This document shows, piece by piece, positions 1 through 10,869 of a DNA stretch of 64,000 nt. Numbering within the stretch: position 1 is the stretch's first letter; every line of letters begins with the position of its first letter. Under the pieces are notes generated by a model, which saw only the letters and a list, made by a program, of their open reading frames with translations, was not told the origin of the DNA and did not search any database. Position numbers and translations under genes: made by a program. Source of the DNA: Rhea pennata (lineage: Eukaryota > Chordata > Aves > Rheiformes > Rheidae); assembly GCF_028389875.1 (NCBI RefSeq), contig NC_084664.1:133897966-133961965 (forward strand), written 5' to 3'.

Positions 1-870
1 TTGAGAAGCTGAAATAGTTTAAATTTTACTAGCAGAATATTCAGCAAAAGGTATACTTGTGAGCTACTGAAAGGTACTAGCTTTTACCACCAGAAAATCT
101 GCTCAGCTTTTGCTTAAGGTAAGTTTTTTAATCTCTTTTTTTTTAACTTTTTTGGGGAAAAAAGGTTCAGTAATATGGAAAGATAACAGAATTACAAATG
201 TTCTGGGGATGGGTTAACGCTAAAACCTTCAGGGACACCAAGGGAGTGAGAAGAGAACAGACAGCTGGACAATCTTAGTTGCCTGCACAGTTTCACCAAC
301 CCTTCTGGCAAAACAGACTGAAGGTAAATTTTCCCATCCTCTAGTAAAACTGCCATTTCTGGACACACAGTTAATAAAGGTAATCTGATAATATGGTACT
401 GAAGGTTCAGAGGTCAAGCTTTTTTCTTAGCGTAAGCCAAGTTTTTACAAACCAACCTGAAATTTTATAGTCTTTTTAAGGAAAAAAAAAAGTAACATAC
501 AAAAATATATTGTAAATTCACATTATTTAGGAGTCATACTCTCAAATGCTATGAACTACAAGAAATAGAGCTGTGAGATCAGAGTTCTGCCCTCCTTAAA
601 CATGAGTCCATAGGTATATTTACACATTACTTTTTGCAACTTCTATCCTCAGAGTAGTGCTAAGAAAATGCAGGGACATGAATCTAAGCATGAATTACAT
701 GAATCTAAGCATGAATTTACATCTTTAAAATATGTTTAGGTTTACCTACAGGTATACGCTGAGCCATTATTATTTCTATTCAAGGCCATCACATCCAGGG
801 AACCCAGAACAAAATCTGCTTTTTTGCTCCATGTTGCCCTCTGCACCCTCCAACAGGTACAGTGGTGGGT
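1..870. other. AT-rich stretch, no gene recognised
   Basis: The sequence is AT-rich with short A and T runs. No exon with good splice sites, RNA gene or repeat family was recognised. If the minus-strand exon at 961-1057 is real, this stretch would be its first intron. Confidence 0.5.
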
Positions 871-960
871 AGCTTCAACACTGGCCTGCTAAGGAGGGAC
901 CACCAGAACTGGGTGCTGGGAAGCGCTGCTGTAAGGGTGCAGCTTGCTTTGAAGACTCAC

Positions 961-1057
961 CCGCCATCCCACAGGCAGTACCAAAGACCGGGAAGCCACC
1001 TCTCTGCGTGACTTGTTCATAGTCCCACGTTAAGACAGGTGTGGTGGAGAAAGCCAT
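961..1057 (-). CDS. candidate first coding exon of a minus-strand gene, possibly UBE2V2
   Basis: Seen: inside a CpG island, a minus-strand ATG at 1055-1057 sits in a strong Kozak context (GCCACAAATGG). It opens a frame beginning MAFSTTPVLTWDYEQ that reaches a strong donor (GCGG|GTGAGT) after base 961. A second in-frame ATG at 965-967 gives only Met-Ala before the donor. Either way the exon ends in phase 1. Known: in vertebrates UBE2V2 follows MCM4 in the same orientation, and its first intron is, as I recall, also phase 1, before the residues VKVPRNF. Inference: this could be the UBE2V2 first exon, an ubiquitin-conjugating-enzyme variant that partners UBC13. The expected start MAVSTG is not present, and the second exon would lie beyond the left edge, so the identity is tentative. 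It could equally be an unrelated gene or a non-coding exon. Confidence 0.35.
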
Positions 1058-1340
1058 TTGTGGCGGCGCCGGCGGCGACAGCGGCCGTTAGGGGGCGCTG
1101 GCGCACGCGCTGCCGGAGAAGCTTCTAGCACACAGTGGGGGGCGGGGCGGCAACGGCTGGTGGCGGCGGTTGGAAGCGCGTGCAGACGGTTGAGTCCGTA
1201 ATCGCGGAGCGCGGAGAAGAGAGTGATTTGCAGCCCTTCCTATTGCTGAGAGGTTTCCTGTTCGTGAGTTTTGTCCTCGTTGTCGCTTTCACGAGGCTTT
1301 GTGTTTCGAGGTGTTTGGTGCTTGCTTCAGGGTAAGGTGC
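1050..1340. promoter_or_regulatory. CpG island, probable divergent promoter
   Basis: A short GC- and CpG-rich block rises abruptly from AT-rich flanks. It contains GGC repeats, a GCGCACGCGC stretch resembling an NRF1 site, and a GGGGCGGGGC stretch resembling an Sp1 site. Candidate exons with good donor sites leave it in both directions (donor before 960 on the minus strand, after 1331 on the plus strand). The transcription start sites cannot be fixed from sequence alone. Confidence 0.6.
1130..1331 (+). ncRNA. candidate first exon of a plus-strand long non-coding RNA
   Basis: Downstream of the CpG island the plus strand reaches a strong donor, TTCAGG|GTAAGG, at 1331/1332. A good acceptor follows at 1518/1519 (TTGTTTTCTTCTCAG|ATG). 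The open frames here are short and match no protein known to me, so a divergent non-coding transcript is the simplest reading. The exon start is a guess, and no further exons were assigned. Confidence 0.3.
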
Positions 1341-4300
1341 GGATGGGCACCCTCCATGGAGGGCTCTGGCTGGGGGTGCTGCCTAGAAGGGAGAATGGCA
1401 GTGGAGGTTCTTACCTTCTTACCCCTGCAGTACCAGTATGAACTGGGCCTCAACTCGCCTTCCTCCTTAAAACACCAATTTTACTTTGTATTAGTAAAAG
1501 GTGTTGTTTTCTTCTCAGATGTTCAGTCGAAGTTTATTCAGAACGTATCACCACATCCCAGAAACAAACAGAAGGATTGAATTGGAGAATTAACTCGGGT
1601 CAAAAAACTTGATGAAGTGGGTGCTAATTTAAACTTACTGTGTTTTTAATTCAGTTTGGTTGTGATGTTTTTGTGCTATACTTGTGAGTGCACTGTAATT
1701 AAATAGCTTCATCAGTGAGTGCAGATTTCATACTGATAGGGACGGTTTCCCTGTTTAAATTCTAGAGTGACCGGGCAGTACAGCAGTGTATGTAGTTAAT
1801 GAAGACAAATGCTAGGGTTTTCGAGTGGGCCTAAGTAAGCAGATGATAAGCATACATTGAATTTCAGTGAGTTCTATGTGCCGTATACCCTTAATCTCTG
1901 AATACAGCAGCCAAATATATTTTTCAGATCATTCTATGTAAATAGTTGTTCTGGTCTTGTTTTCTCGTGTGTGTGTGTGTGCACACAAGTGTGAGGGGGA
2001 AATGGTTCTTCTCAAAACTACTTCATTATACTGGAGAAATTATCATTTACTGGTGAGTAGATGGTTTTATTCCTTAATCCACAGGAGGGAGCTCAAGATG
2101 CAGGAATACTAATAAGTTGTTTTTTTTTTTTTTTTTTTTTTTTTCTCCTACTGATGCATTTAACAGAAGATTAGGCCATTAGCCTTGCAGTGAGACCTGT
2201 AGTTCCAATTTGCACATTCAGAGATGCTCACTAGTTACATCTGGTTCAGAAATAGGATCCTTCCATTTAATTCTGTTACGTTTTTGTGTAGTGAGGGTGA
2301 GGCAGTGCCAGAATCTTCGTCTCACAGGAATGCGGCAAAAAGAGAGTTCAGTTTGATCATCTGAGAGACTTGGTTTTGTGATGTTACAGAACCACAATAT
2401 GTAACATGTATTAAAATGATATATAATTAAAATGCAGCCCACCACTTCTTCCTTGGAGAAGACATAGGGTAGTTTTGTAGATAGAAGATGCTGCCTGAGT
2501 AGCTGAGTGTTTCCTGTTCTACTTGTGATGAAGTTGAGCACAAACAGGAGCTGCTTTTGGCCCCTACCTGTCTGTGAAAGACAGGAACAAGCTTCGGGAC
2601 GTTCCTTCTGCTGTGCATTCTAGCATTTTGCTAAAGGGTTAATGCCATAACTCGTGTTCCAGTGCAGGCTGGTACTGTGTCTGATGGTGTCAGCAAAGTA
2701 AACTAAGTCTGACTTACATTAAATAGAAGATTTTTATACAGCAGAGTTTTTTTCTGGGGGAGTTGATACAGCAGAAGAATAACTTTCATGTAAAGGTAAT
2801 GCAACCTAATATTGCCTAATAAACATTCACTTTCTCTGATTCTGTGATACTTGCTTGTGGCTAAGAACAGACTTAATGTTGGCAGAGCACTCCCATAGGC
2901 ATTCTTTTTGAATTACATTATGTCACACTGAGAACTACATAGAGAATAACTTAGGATATATATCTTAAATACGTAGTTCAACAAAATCTTTTAAAAATGT
3001 ATACTGAATGATTTATTTCATGAGTGCAAATATAACCCTGGTTATAAAAAAACAAATACTCATATTTCAGTAATAACCTAAATTGCAAGGACTAGGATTT
3101 AGCTACTGTGCTTTCTGAAATCACCAAGTTCTTAGCACCTTGAGAGAGTTGAAGGATCACTACATGCCAGTGTGATCTGTGTATCTTAAAGAATGTCAGG
3201 CAAATCAAGAAAGAAACTGTATGAGAGAAGGTTTTTTTTTTTCCTAAGAATTATTAAATAAATGTAGTTCCGGAGATTCTTTTCTTCAGAGAAGCAATGA
3301 TGTAAAAAAAAATGTTTTTTCTTAGAATCAGAGCAAATAAAAATGCCAAATTACTGCAAGATTTCTGAAGGATTAACCAGATTCCCCTTTTGTCTTTTCT
3401 AAGCAAAGAGAAATACAGTCCTCCAAAATTCCTTTTCATAGGATTTTAGCAAAGTCAATTGTTTGTCTTTCCGTTGCTGGCTCCTATTTCTTTTTATCCG
3501 TTTCATGTTAATTTTCTGACAGATTAATGAAGAGTCAGCTGTCCACTGATTAATAACACACAAATTACAATAGTTAAAGACACTCTGAATCAGCAGCTGT
3601 TTGGGAAAATGTAAGTACATTGGATATAGCTTGGATCCTCCAAGTTAAATGATGATGTAGAGAGTGAGGATGTGAGAGGCTGAAAGGCTAAAGCATGTTG
3701 ATACTTGATTCTTGTGGAGATCAGAGTATCTATGTCAGTCACCTTAGGTCAACAAATCTTTATGTTCCATGTGTAGCTAAGTGGATCTCATTATATTTCA
3801 TGATTTCACACAAATGTAAATTAGAAATAAAGTAAACTAGAGTTACTCTTTTTATTTTTTTAGTGCCACTTTAAAAGACAGAAGACTAACCCTTTAACTT
3901 CAATTAACAGGAAACATTGGAGACCTGTTTTACTTAATGTTCTCTGACTGCAGCCAAGCCACTGTCTGTGCTGTTTCATTATACCTGTGATTTTTTTTTG
4001 TTTATACATATGTATTTCTGATAAATGTGTATCATGTATGTGTGACTGTATTACCAGATAATGTGAACTATTATTTTCCCTCACAAAACAATGGTACTCA
4101 TTATTAAGGAAATTAAATAAGCATGCAGACTACAGTAGGGATGTGAAATACTTGCTATCTGAGCCTTCCTGGTTATGTGTTCTACAGAAACCTTTACCAA
4201 ATGAGTGTGTTATTATTCAAGACAACCGTCTTTAAAAGTTGGCCAGTCTTTTGTGTCCTAGTTTTAAGAGGTGACTGTGTTCATATTACTGATTTTTCTA

Positions 4301-5495
4301 CCTGTTACACCTTGTTAAGAAGATTAATTTCATTTAATCAATATGACATGAAAAGACTTTTATTTTTCTTTTCCAAAGGAAATGCTTTGTGAGCAGGTTA
4401 GAAAACCATAAGGGTTTTTGGAGAGTCGGATAGAATTTCTCCATTGTCTAAACTTTTGCTTTTGGCTTATTTACAGCTTTTAAAATTTTCCTGTTTTAAA
4501 ATTTATATACATGGAATATATTTTAAAGTTTTATCTTTATTGTGCCTTAAGCCTAAGTGTTCTCTGTTGTCTAGTTTAATTTATATATTAAAATTAACTC
4601 ACCTGTTTCTAGAACAATCACTTCTTTTTATTTGAAGTATTTGATGCTCGAAAGTACCAAGAACCTGGGCAGGGAAGGGGGGTGGTTGTTGCTGTTTTGA
4701 GGAGAACTAGAAAACCAGTGGGGAGATGAGCAGGAACATACTTGTAGAAAATCTCCCGTAATCAGAATGGCTGTACATTTGGAGTGTGAACAAACTGATC
4801 TGTGCAGGATTTTAGTGTAAAACAAAGATACATTTTGCAGTGTTCCATTTGTCAGGGAACTTCCCTTGCTCTTTGTGTAACTTAGGCCCAGAAGTCTGTT
4901 GCCCCAAGAGGCTATTTCAGTGGTCAAGAACAGCCAGAGTGAAAGAACACTACTGTTCATTATGCAGTCAAATCTATTATATTACGAACTCTGGAAATGG
5001 ATAAAGTCACTTGGCTGATTCTCTTTCACCTAGGGATTATAAATAGGAAAAATCTATTTTAGAAACATAAAATCACATTTCTCTGAAATCATGATGTTTG
5101 CTGCAAACATAAATCAACCATTACTTGGAAATGCAGACCTTCTATTTTTCAGACTCAACTAAACTGGATAAAACATTGTAACATGCTGTTAAATCAAAGA
5201 GTCAGATTTCAAATTAGGCAAAATTCCAAATAAAGCTGTCAAAAAAATTTGCTTTAAGAAAGACGTAATTGTTTCTACAGTTCACTGGAAAATAATGTTC
5301 TGTTACCTATGAAATTGCAGAGCCAGGCTCTGACTGACCAGCTGCCAGTGCGATTTTTTTTTTTTTTTTTTTTGGTAAAAGGTTTTGTGTTTGTGCTTAA
5401 GACAGCAGATCAAATTTCAGTGTGGTTTCTACTGAGTCTATTAATGAGGAACACAAAATTACTGAGTGGCAGTAAGCTCAGTTGTTTTCTGGTAG
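1340..5495. other. intergenic or intronic DNA without a recognised gene
   Basis: This stretch holds a short GT repeat near 1966-1982, a 25-T run at 2120-2144 and a 20-T run at 5354-5373. An open minus-strand frame of 107 codons at 2218-2541 has no recognisable similarity and no strong coding signature. Apart from the acceptor at 1518/1519, nothing else was supported. Confidence 0.5.
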
Positions 5496-5568
5496 GGGGA
5501 ATTAGCTCAAATGGTAGAGCGCTCGCTTAGCATGCGAGAGGTAGCGGGATCGATGCCCGCATTCTCCA
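5496..5568 (+). tRNA. tRNA-Ala (anticodon AGC), copy 1
   Basis: A 73-nt sequence folds into a complete cloverleaf. The acceptor stem GGGGAAT pairs with ATTCTCC and is followed by discriminator A73. The anticodon AGC is at 5529-5531. The G3:U70 wobble pair, the identity element for alanyl-tRNA synthetase, is present. Internal A-box (TTAGCTCAAATGG) and B-box (GGATCGATGCC) promoters are intact. A TTTT terminator at 5569-5572 directly follows the gene. No intron is present and CCA is not encoded, as expected for a eukaryotic gene. It is identical over all 73 nt to copy 2 at 6564-6636 in the opposite orientation. It should be a functional RNA polymerase III gene. Confidence 0.95.
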
Positions 5569-5572
5569 TTTT

Positions 5573-6556
5573 GCTACTTGCAAGTGTGTGTCTTTGTTGC
5601 CAGTGTGATTAATACTTTGAACTTCTGTTTTCCTGCTTTGAGAAAGAGTTTTGTAAATTCCTGTTTTACATAAAATTATGATAACTGCCTGCACAAAAAA
5701 GAAATACAATTTCTGTTGATGGGTTTTAAAGAATAAATCAAAAGCACACTTAACAAGTTGCACTGTTTTGATTTTTTCATTGTGATACAATTTCAGGGCT
5801 CTATGTATTTCTTTATGGTCTTTTTTTAAATTCAGGTGCATTTTTTTTCTATAGCAATTTTATAAAGATATGAAATGAACCAATTTTAAGATACACATGC
5901 ATGATATGAATGATTTATTTAAGTAGTTAAAGTTGATCAAATATAGGCATCTTTTTAAAGTGCAAATTATTTTCACAAGGATTGAGGGAGAAATTGAAAT
6001 GTTGAGACGTTTAAAAGAAAGCCAGTGCAGGTGATCTGACACAGAAAAGAGTATGAGCTAACTAGCTAAACAAGCTAGTGTCAGAAAATAATTCTGTAAA
6101 ATATAATGCAAGATTAATGCCTCTAGAGATTGAGGTTAGGAAGAAGTGTATCATGCCCATCCTTGGTAGAAAAGCTGGGGCAAGATAGTTGGAAAGATGG
6201 TAATTCTAAACCAGTGAGATAATACTTCTTCATACTTCTGTGTCTTTTCATAGGAGACTTTACTAAATACTCACAGAATTAAAATCTAAAAAAGGAAAAA
6301 TAAACCTATTAATGTATATGTATGGGACAAGTGAATTTATTTCCTGTGTTACATATTGACACCATTGGTATTAAATACTTTCATAAAGAAATGATTCTTC
6401 AGCTCATGAGTGCAGTCTACTAATTGAGATTATACTTTTTTATGAATTATTTATTTGCCTTATGAAATAGTATGTGTTGATAGCTATGTATTTTCTTTTA
6501 GAAACCTGAACAACATATGGAAGAAAATCTATACCATTTCTTTTTCCAGTCTTCTC
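5573..6556. other. spacer between the inverted tRNA-Ala copies
   Basis: About 1 kb of AT-rich sequence separates the two oppositely oriented, identical tRNA genes. The flanks of the two copies do not look alike, so only the tRNA itself is visibly shared. No exon or repeat was recognised. Confidence 0.5.
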
Positions 6557-6563
6557 AAAACAC

Positions 6564-6636
6564 TGGAGAATGCGGGCATCGATCCCGCTACCTCTCGCAT
6601 GCTAAGCGAGCGCTCTACCATTTGAGCTAATTCCCC
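6564..6636 (-). tRNA. tRNA-Ala (anticodon AGC), copy 2, minus strand
   Basis: This copy is identical over 73 nt to the one at 5496-5568 but inverted. It keeps G3:U70, the AGC anticodon, both internal promoter boxes and discriminator A73. On the minus strand a TTTT terminator (plus-strand AAAA at 6557-6560) begins three bases after the gene. It should be transcribed by RNA polymerase III. Confidence 0.95.
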
Positions 6637-8507
6637 TTACATGTTAGCAGAAAAGGTGGATATAGTTCTGCTGAATCACAGCTCGGCTGTCTGAGATTTA
6701 GCTGTTTTCCTTTGCTGAATCAATCTGTTTATTCAGTAACAGCTCATCATCAGTGTGGAAATTATCATATGAAAAGCCTATTAGTTTAAGAGCCAGAGTA
6801 TTGACTTGATTTAGGAGAAGCAGTGGTATCAATACACTTTCTGCTATGTTATTTTGATTAAATACTACTTACTTTCTAGAATAAAACCTCCTCCAATGTT
6901 TGTGCAGGAAGGGAAGAAGGAGAACTAGTAGCAGTTTTATCTCTGTTACAATGCAGATACCAAGAGGCTTGTAAATCTAGAAGAAACGCTGTTAGGAATT
7001 ACTGAAGGAGACTGCACATCTACAGATGAGATCTCTCCCATGTGGAATTTCACAAGGTTCAATTTTTCCAATTCTCTTTGCCTGTCCTGTGCAACCTGAG
7101 TCAGTATGAAAACAGTAGATTACCTCTCCCTATTTTTCATCCCCAAATCTCACTCCACTGCAACTGAAGTGGCCTAATGTTTGAAAAGTTCATCTTGCAG
7201 AAGAAAGGTTGATTAGATGCTGGTCAGACAAAGGTGGAGGAAGACCTCTGCTTCCGTGATAACGGTTTACATTGATAAAGAAGTGTATATTTCATTAAAT
7301 TAATAGTCCTTTGGCTTAGTGATGTTGAATTTGTTGTGATGGTTAAGTTTTTGCATAGATTTATAAACAAAATTTTCTCTTTCCTCCTCTTGATTAGGAG
7401 ACCTTCCTTACCTACGTGACTGAAAATAGCCTGGCCTTTTTAATTCCTGTTTCTTCATCTCTCTATTGGACTGTGGAGGTTTTGTGTCCTGGTACTCTCA
7501 TTTAATACAGATCACTGCAGTGTATCTCCTTGTCAACACTAATATAAACTGATAAAAACTAATATAATCGGATCTGACTTTTGCTTTCTAGATTGTCTTC
7601 TCAGGGTACATTAAGGCAAATGCCAGTCTTGTATCTCATCAGGCTGTTCCATTGCATTGTTGTGATTTGACTTTCCTCCATATGGAAGAATTAGTTGCCT
7701 TTATCAAAGAAAAAGAAAAATCTAGTGCAAATTTGGTGGCATTGAAAGGCTGCAGCCCATGTGATGCAAGCTAGCATGAAGTGTCTTACATTATTTTGGG
7801 AGTTTACAGGAAGACCTTAAAAGTCAAGTAAGTCATAAGTTCAGAAACATGCCAACTTTCTACCTCTCTCACATCCACTGCTGTTACAACTTGATGAAAA
7901 TGGGAACTTTTGAGGGGGAGGAGGTTCACTGTAAGGTATTTGCATGAATTTGAATTAGTGAAGGATTGATGGTTGGACACCTGTTAAACCATATATTTGT
8001 ATGTACCATAGCTAGTAGAAAGTTGTTACCTGTTTTCCTCGTTTTTGTGAGGGTTCTCTGGGAATGCCTCCTACCTAGGAAAGATTTTCATTTACATACA
8101 TATCCACATACAGTGGATTTTTATCCTGGTACATGTAGATGGAAAAGAATATTACTGGTATGATAATGAAAATCGATGCAGCAGTAAGTGTGGTAGAAAA
8201 CTTTCAGAAAGAATAATATGTAGTAAATAGCTTTTTACGTACGCTTTTAGGGATGCCTTAAAGTAAATATTGGGAGGAAGAACAAGCATTTACTGCTGGC
8301 TCTTTTTACTAAAGTGAGATAGGAAGAAATGAGTTCTGCTGTAACTGTGGATAAAATACTTACTTACATAGTAAGTCAGTCACAAACGCTGCATCAGCAT
8401 GCACTGTTCTAACTTAAACTATATTTACAAGTATAAACATATGTATGTTTCCTGAAGATGCAGTAATATTTTCTGCAGTTTCACATGATAAAACTTTTTT
8501 CCCTTGT
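6637..8507. other. intergenic DNA without a recognised gene
   Basis: No RNA gene, repeat or well-supported exon was recognised. A 59-codon open frame beginning near 7594 and ending with a stop near 7772 reads through KEKEKSSANLVALKGC on the plus strand and follows an acceptor-like tract. It lacks an upstream start and any family resemblance, so it is not called as a gene. Confidence 0.45.
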
Positions 8508-9650
8508 ATTCACAGAATGTGTAAGGTTGGAAGGGACCTCCAGAGATCATCTAGCCCAACCCCCCTGCTCAAGCAGGGTCACTTACAGCATGCTAGATGG
8601 GATTGCATCCAGATGAGTTTGGGATATCTCCAGAGGAGAATCCTCAACCTCTCTGGGCAACTGTCACTCCAGTGCTCTGTCACTCTCACAATGAAGAAAT
8701 TCCCCCTCACATTCAGGCAGAACTTCCTGTGGTTCAGTTTGTGCCCCTTGCCTCTTGTCTTTTCGCATGGAACAACTGAAAAGAGTTTGGCCCCATCCTC
8801 GTGACATCCTCCTTTCAGATACTTATTAATGTGTATAAGATCCCCCCTCAGTCTTCTCTAGGCTAAAGAGGCCCACCTCTTGCAGCCGTTCCTCATAGGG
8901 GAGATGCTGCAGCCCTATAATCATCTTTGTAGCCCTATGCTGGACTCTCCATTAGCTCCATGTCTCTCTTGGACTGGGGAGCCCAGAACTGGACACAGTA
9001 CTCAAGATGAGGCCTCACCAGGGCTGAGGAGAGGGGCAGGATCACCTCCCTCCACCTGCTGGCAAGTCTTCCCAGTGCACCCCAGGAGACCATTGGCTTT
9101 CTTGGCCACAAGGGCACATTGCTGGATCATGGTCAATTTGTCATCCACCAGCACGCCCAGGTCCTTCTCTGCAGAGCTGCTCTCCAGAGCTGGTCAGCCC
9201 CCAGCCTGTAGTGGTGCACGGAGTTATTCCTCCCTAGGTGCAGGACACTGCACTTGCCCTTGTTGAACTTCATGAGGTTCGTCTCTGCCCAACTCCCCAG
9301 CCTGTCCAGGTCTCTGTGAATGGCAGCATGGCCGTCACGTGTGTCAGCCACATCTCCCAGTTTGGTATCCTCAGCAAACTTGCTGAGGATGTACTCTGTC
9401 CCCTCATCCAGGTCACTGATGAAATAAATGGAACAGGATGGGACCCAGTACTGAGCCCTGGGGGACGCCACTAGCTACAGGCTTCCAACTAGACTCCACA
9501 CCACTGATGGTGACCCTCTGAGTGCTGCCTTTCAGCCAGTTCTCAATCCGCCTGACAGTCCGCTCATCTAGCCCCCCCTCCCTGAGCTTGCCTAGGAGGA
9601 TGTTATAGGAGACAGTATCAAAAGCCTTGCTGAAGTCAAGGTACACAACA
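8508..9650 (-). mobile_element. CR1 LINE fragment (3' part with reverse transcriptase end)
   Basis: Read on the minus strand, this is the 3' portion of a CR1 non-LTR retrotransposon ending in the typical CR1 tail. Its minus-strand frames encode the reverse transcriptase region with [23 protein letters not shown] and an FAEDTKLG motif. The last is where CR1 normally has FADDTKLG, so one catalytic aspartate is replaced by glutamate. The coding region is split between two overlapping frames (9413-9679 and 9133-9471), which implies a frameshift. The 5' end is truncated, as is usual for CR1. The element is inactive. The exact borders are approximate by 10-20 bases. Confidence 0.9.
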
Positions 9651-10033
9651 ACTTTGTTGTTGTACTCCCTAAATTTCATTTAATACTACTGACTTAAATT
9701 TTGATGATGTTTTTGTTGACTTTAACCTAGTAAAACATTAAATTTCTTGGAAAAATTCACTTTTTTTGTCATTTCTTTGGAGAAGGATAAGCCATCTCCC
9801 TTGTATTAAGGCTTTCCATTTCTCTTTTATTATACCTTCCTTATCCCTGTCATTTCTGACAGAAAAACCCAGACAAGCTCAAGGTCAGATGGTAAATTAG
9901 TAAGCATAGCGAGTGTTCTGAATGGCTGCCTTTGAATTAGTACCCATGTTAAAGGAGTGGAATGAATCAGCAAAGGCCATTTATTTTTGTGCTTATTAAA
10001 ATCTATGGTTACAGAGTAAGCTATGTTGATACA
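9651..10033. other. short spacer between CR1 and tRNA-Ala copy 3
   Basis: AT-rich DNA lies between the truncated 5' end of the CR1 fragment and the third tRNA gene. No feature was recognised. Confidence 0.5.
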
Positions 10034-10106
10034 GGGGAATTAGCTCAAATGGTAGAGCGCTCGCTTAGCATGTGAGAGGTAGCGGGATCGATGCCCGCAT
10101 TCTCCA
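10034..10106 (+). tRNA. tRNA-Ala (anticodon AGC), copy 3
   Basis: This copy matches copies 1 and 2 at 72 of 73 positions. The single difference is a C-to-T change in the 3' side of the anticodon stem (GCGAG to GTGAG), at a CpG site. It turns a G-C pair into a G-U pair and should be tolerated. G3:U70, AGC anticodon, A and B boxes and A73 are kept. A TTTT terminator lies at 10115-10118. It is probably functional. Confidence 0.9.
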
Positions 10107-10264
10107 CTGTCATGTTTTGTTTGTGATGGGAGGAAAACATTAATTACAAAAGATATTTTCACTTGTTTAACTGAAATCATACAGTGAGACAAGCTGTTGT
10201 CTTTTAGATATACATACTTTATTTCTCAAATGCTACAATACATTTGACTAGAATTTAGCCTGGC

Positions 10265-10520
10265 AAAGAGAAGACTGAGGGGGAATCTTAATAATTATGT
10301 GTATAAATATCCGAAGGGAGGGTGTAAAGTGTATGACACCAGACTCTTTTCAGCATTCCCCCCAAGAAGACAAGAGGCAACAGGCACATAGTGAAACACA
10401 GGAAGTTCTGTCTGAACATAAGGAAAAATTTCTTCACTGTGAGGATGACTGAGCACTGTAACGAGTTTCCCACAGAAGTTGTGGGATCTCCATCCTTGGA
10501 GATACTCAAAAGCCATCTCG
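10265..10520 (+). mobile_element. CR1 LINE fragment, plus orientation
   Basis: About 256 bp match the 3' untranslated part of CR1 in sense orientation. The recognisable words include GGAAGTTCTGTCTGAACAT and TTCTTCACTGTGAGGATGAC. The final part of the element, with its terminal repeat, is missing; a T-rich tract begins near 10530. It lies opposite in orientation to the CR1 at 8508-9650 and overlaps it in homology. Confidence 0.85.
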
Positions 10521-10789
10521 CAAGTAACAATCTTTTTTTTTCTTTTTTTTCTTTCTTCTTTTTTTTTAATTGCACATTTGGAAAATACATATTTTTCTGG
10601 TTTGTCCTGTTTCTAGTCACTTCATTTGGAAATGTAATATAAAATACTACAAGTGAAATATTTGAAACTTGTTTTGGAATCTAAGTTGAATGCTTTTTCA
10701 TTTGTGAAGAGAGAGACCACTCCAAGACAGAGAAAATATTACATGCATTTAAAACCTGCAGTTCCATAAACTCTGAAGCTCAGAGTTTT

Positions 10790-10862
10790 ATGGGATTAGC
10801 TCAAATGGTAGAGTGCTTGCTTAGCATGCAAGAGGTAGTGGGATCAATGCCTGCATTCTCCA
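10790..10862 (+). pseudogene. decayed tRNA-Ala(AGC) copy 4
   Basis: Aligned with copies 1 and 2, nucleotides 8-73 differ only at six positions, and each is one of the six CpG dinucleotides, changed to TpG or CpA. The anticodon AGC is kept. The anticodon stem is still fully paired, because both halves of the CpG pair changed, and the T stem keeps wobble pairs. The 5' acceptor strand reads ATGGGAT instead of GGGGAAT, so the first two pairs with ATTCTCC are lost. A TTTT tract follows at 10866-10869. The broken acceptor stem argues for a pseudogene, and the CpG-only decay suggests it has been methylated and silent. Confidence 0.8.
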
Positions 10863-10869
10863 GTGTTTT

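Noticed and set aside
2218-2541. 107-codon minus-strand open frame
   Set aside because: It has no recognisable domain, no supporting splice or promoter context and no similarity known to me; length alone is not enough in this sequence.
9133-9679. Open frames with reverse transcriptase similarity as host genes
   Set aside because: They are the coding part of a 5'-truncated CR1 LINE with a frameshift and a changed catalytic motif.
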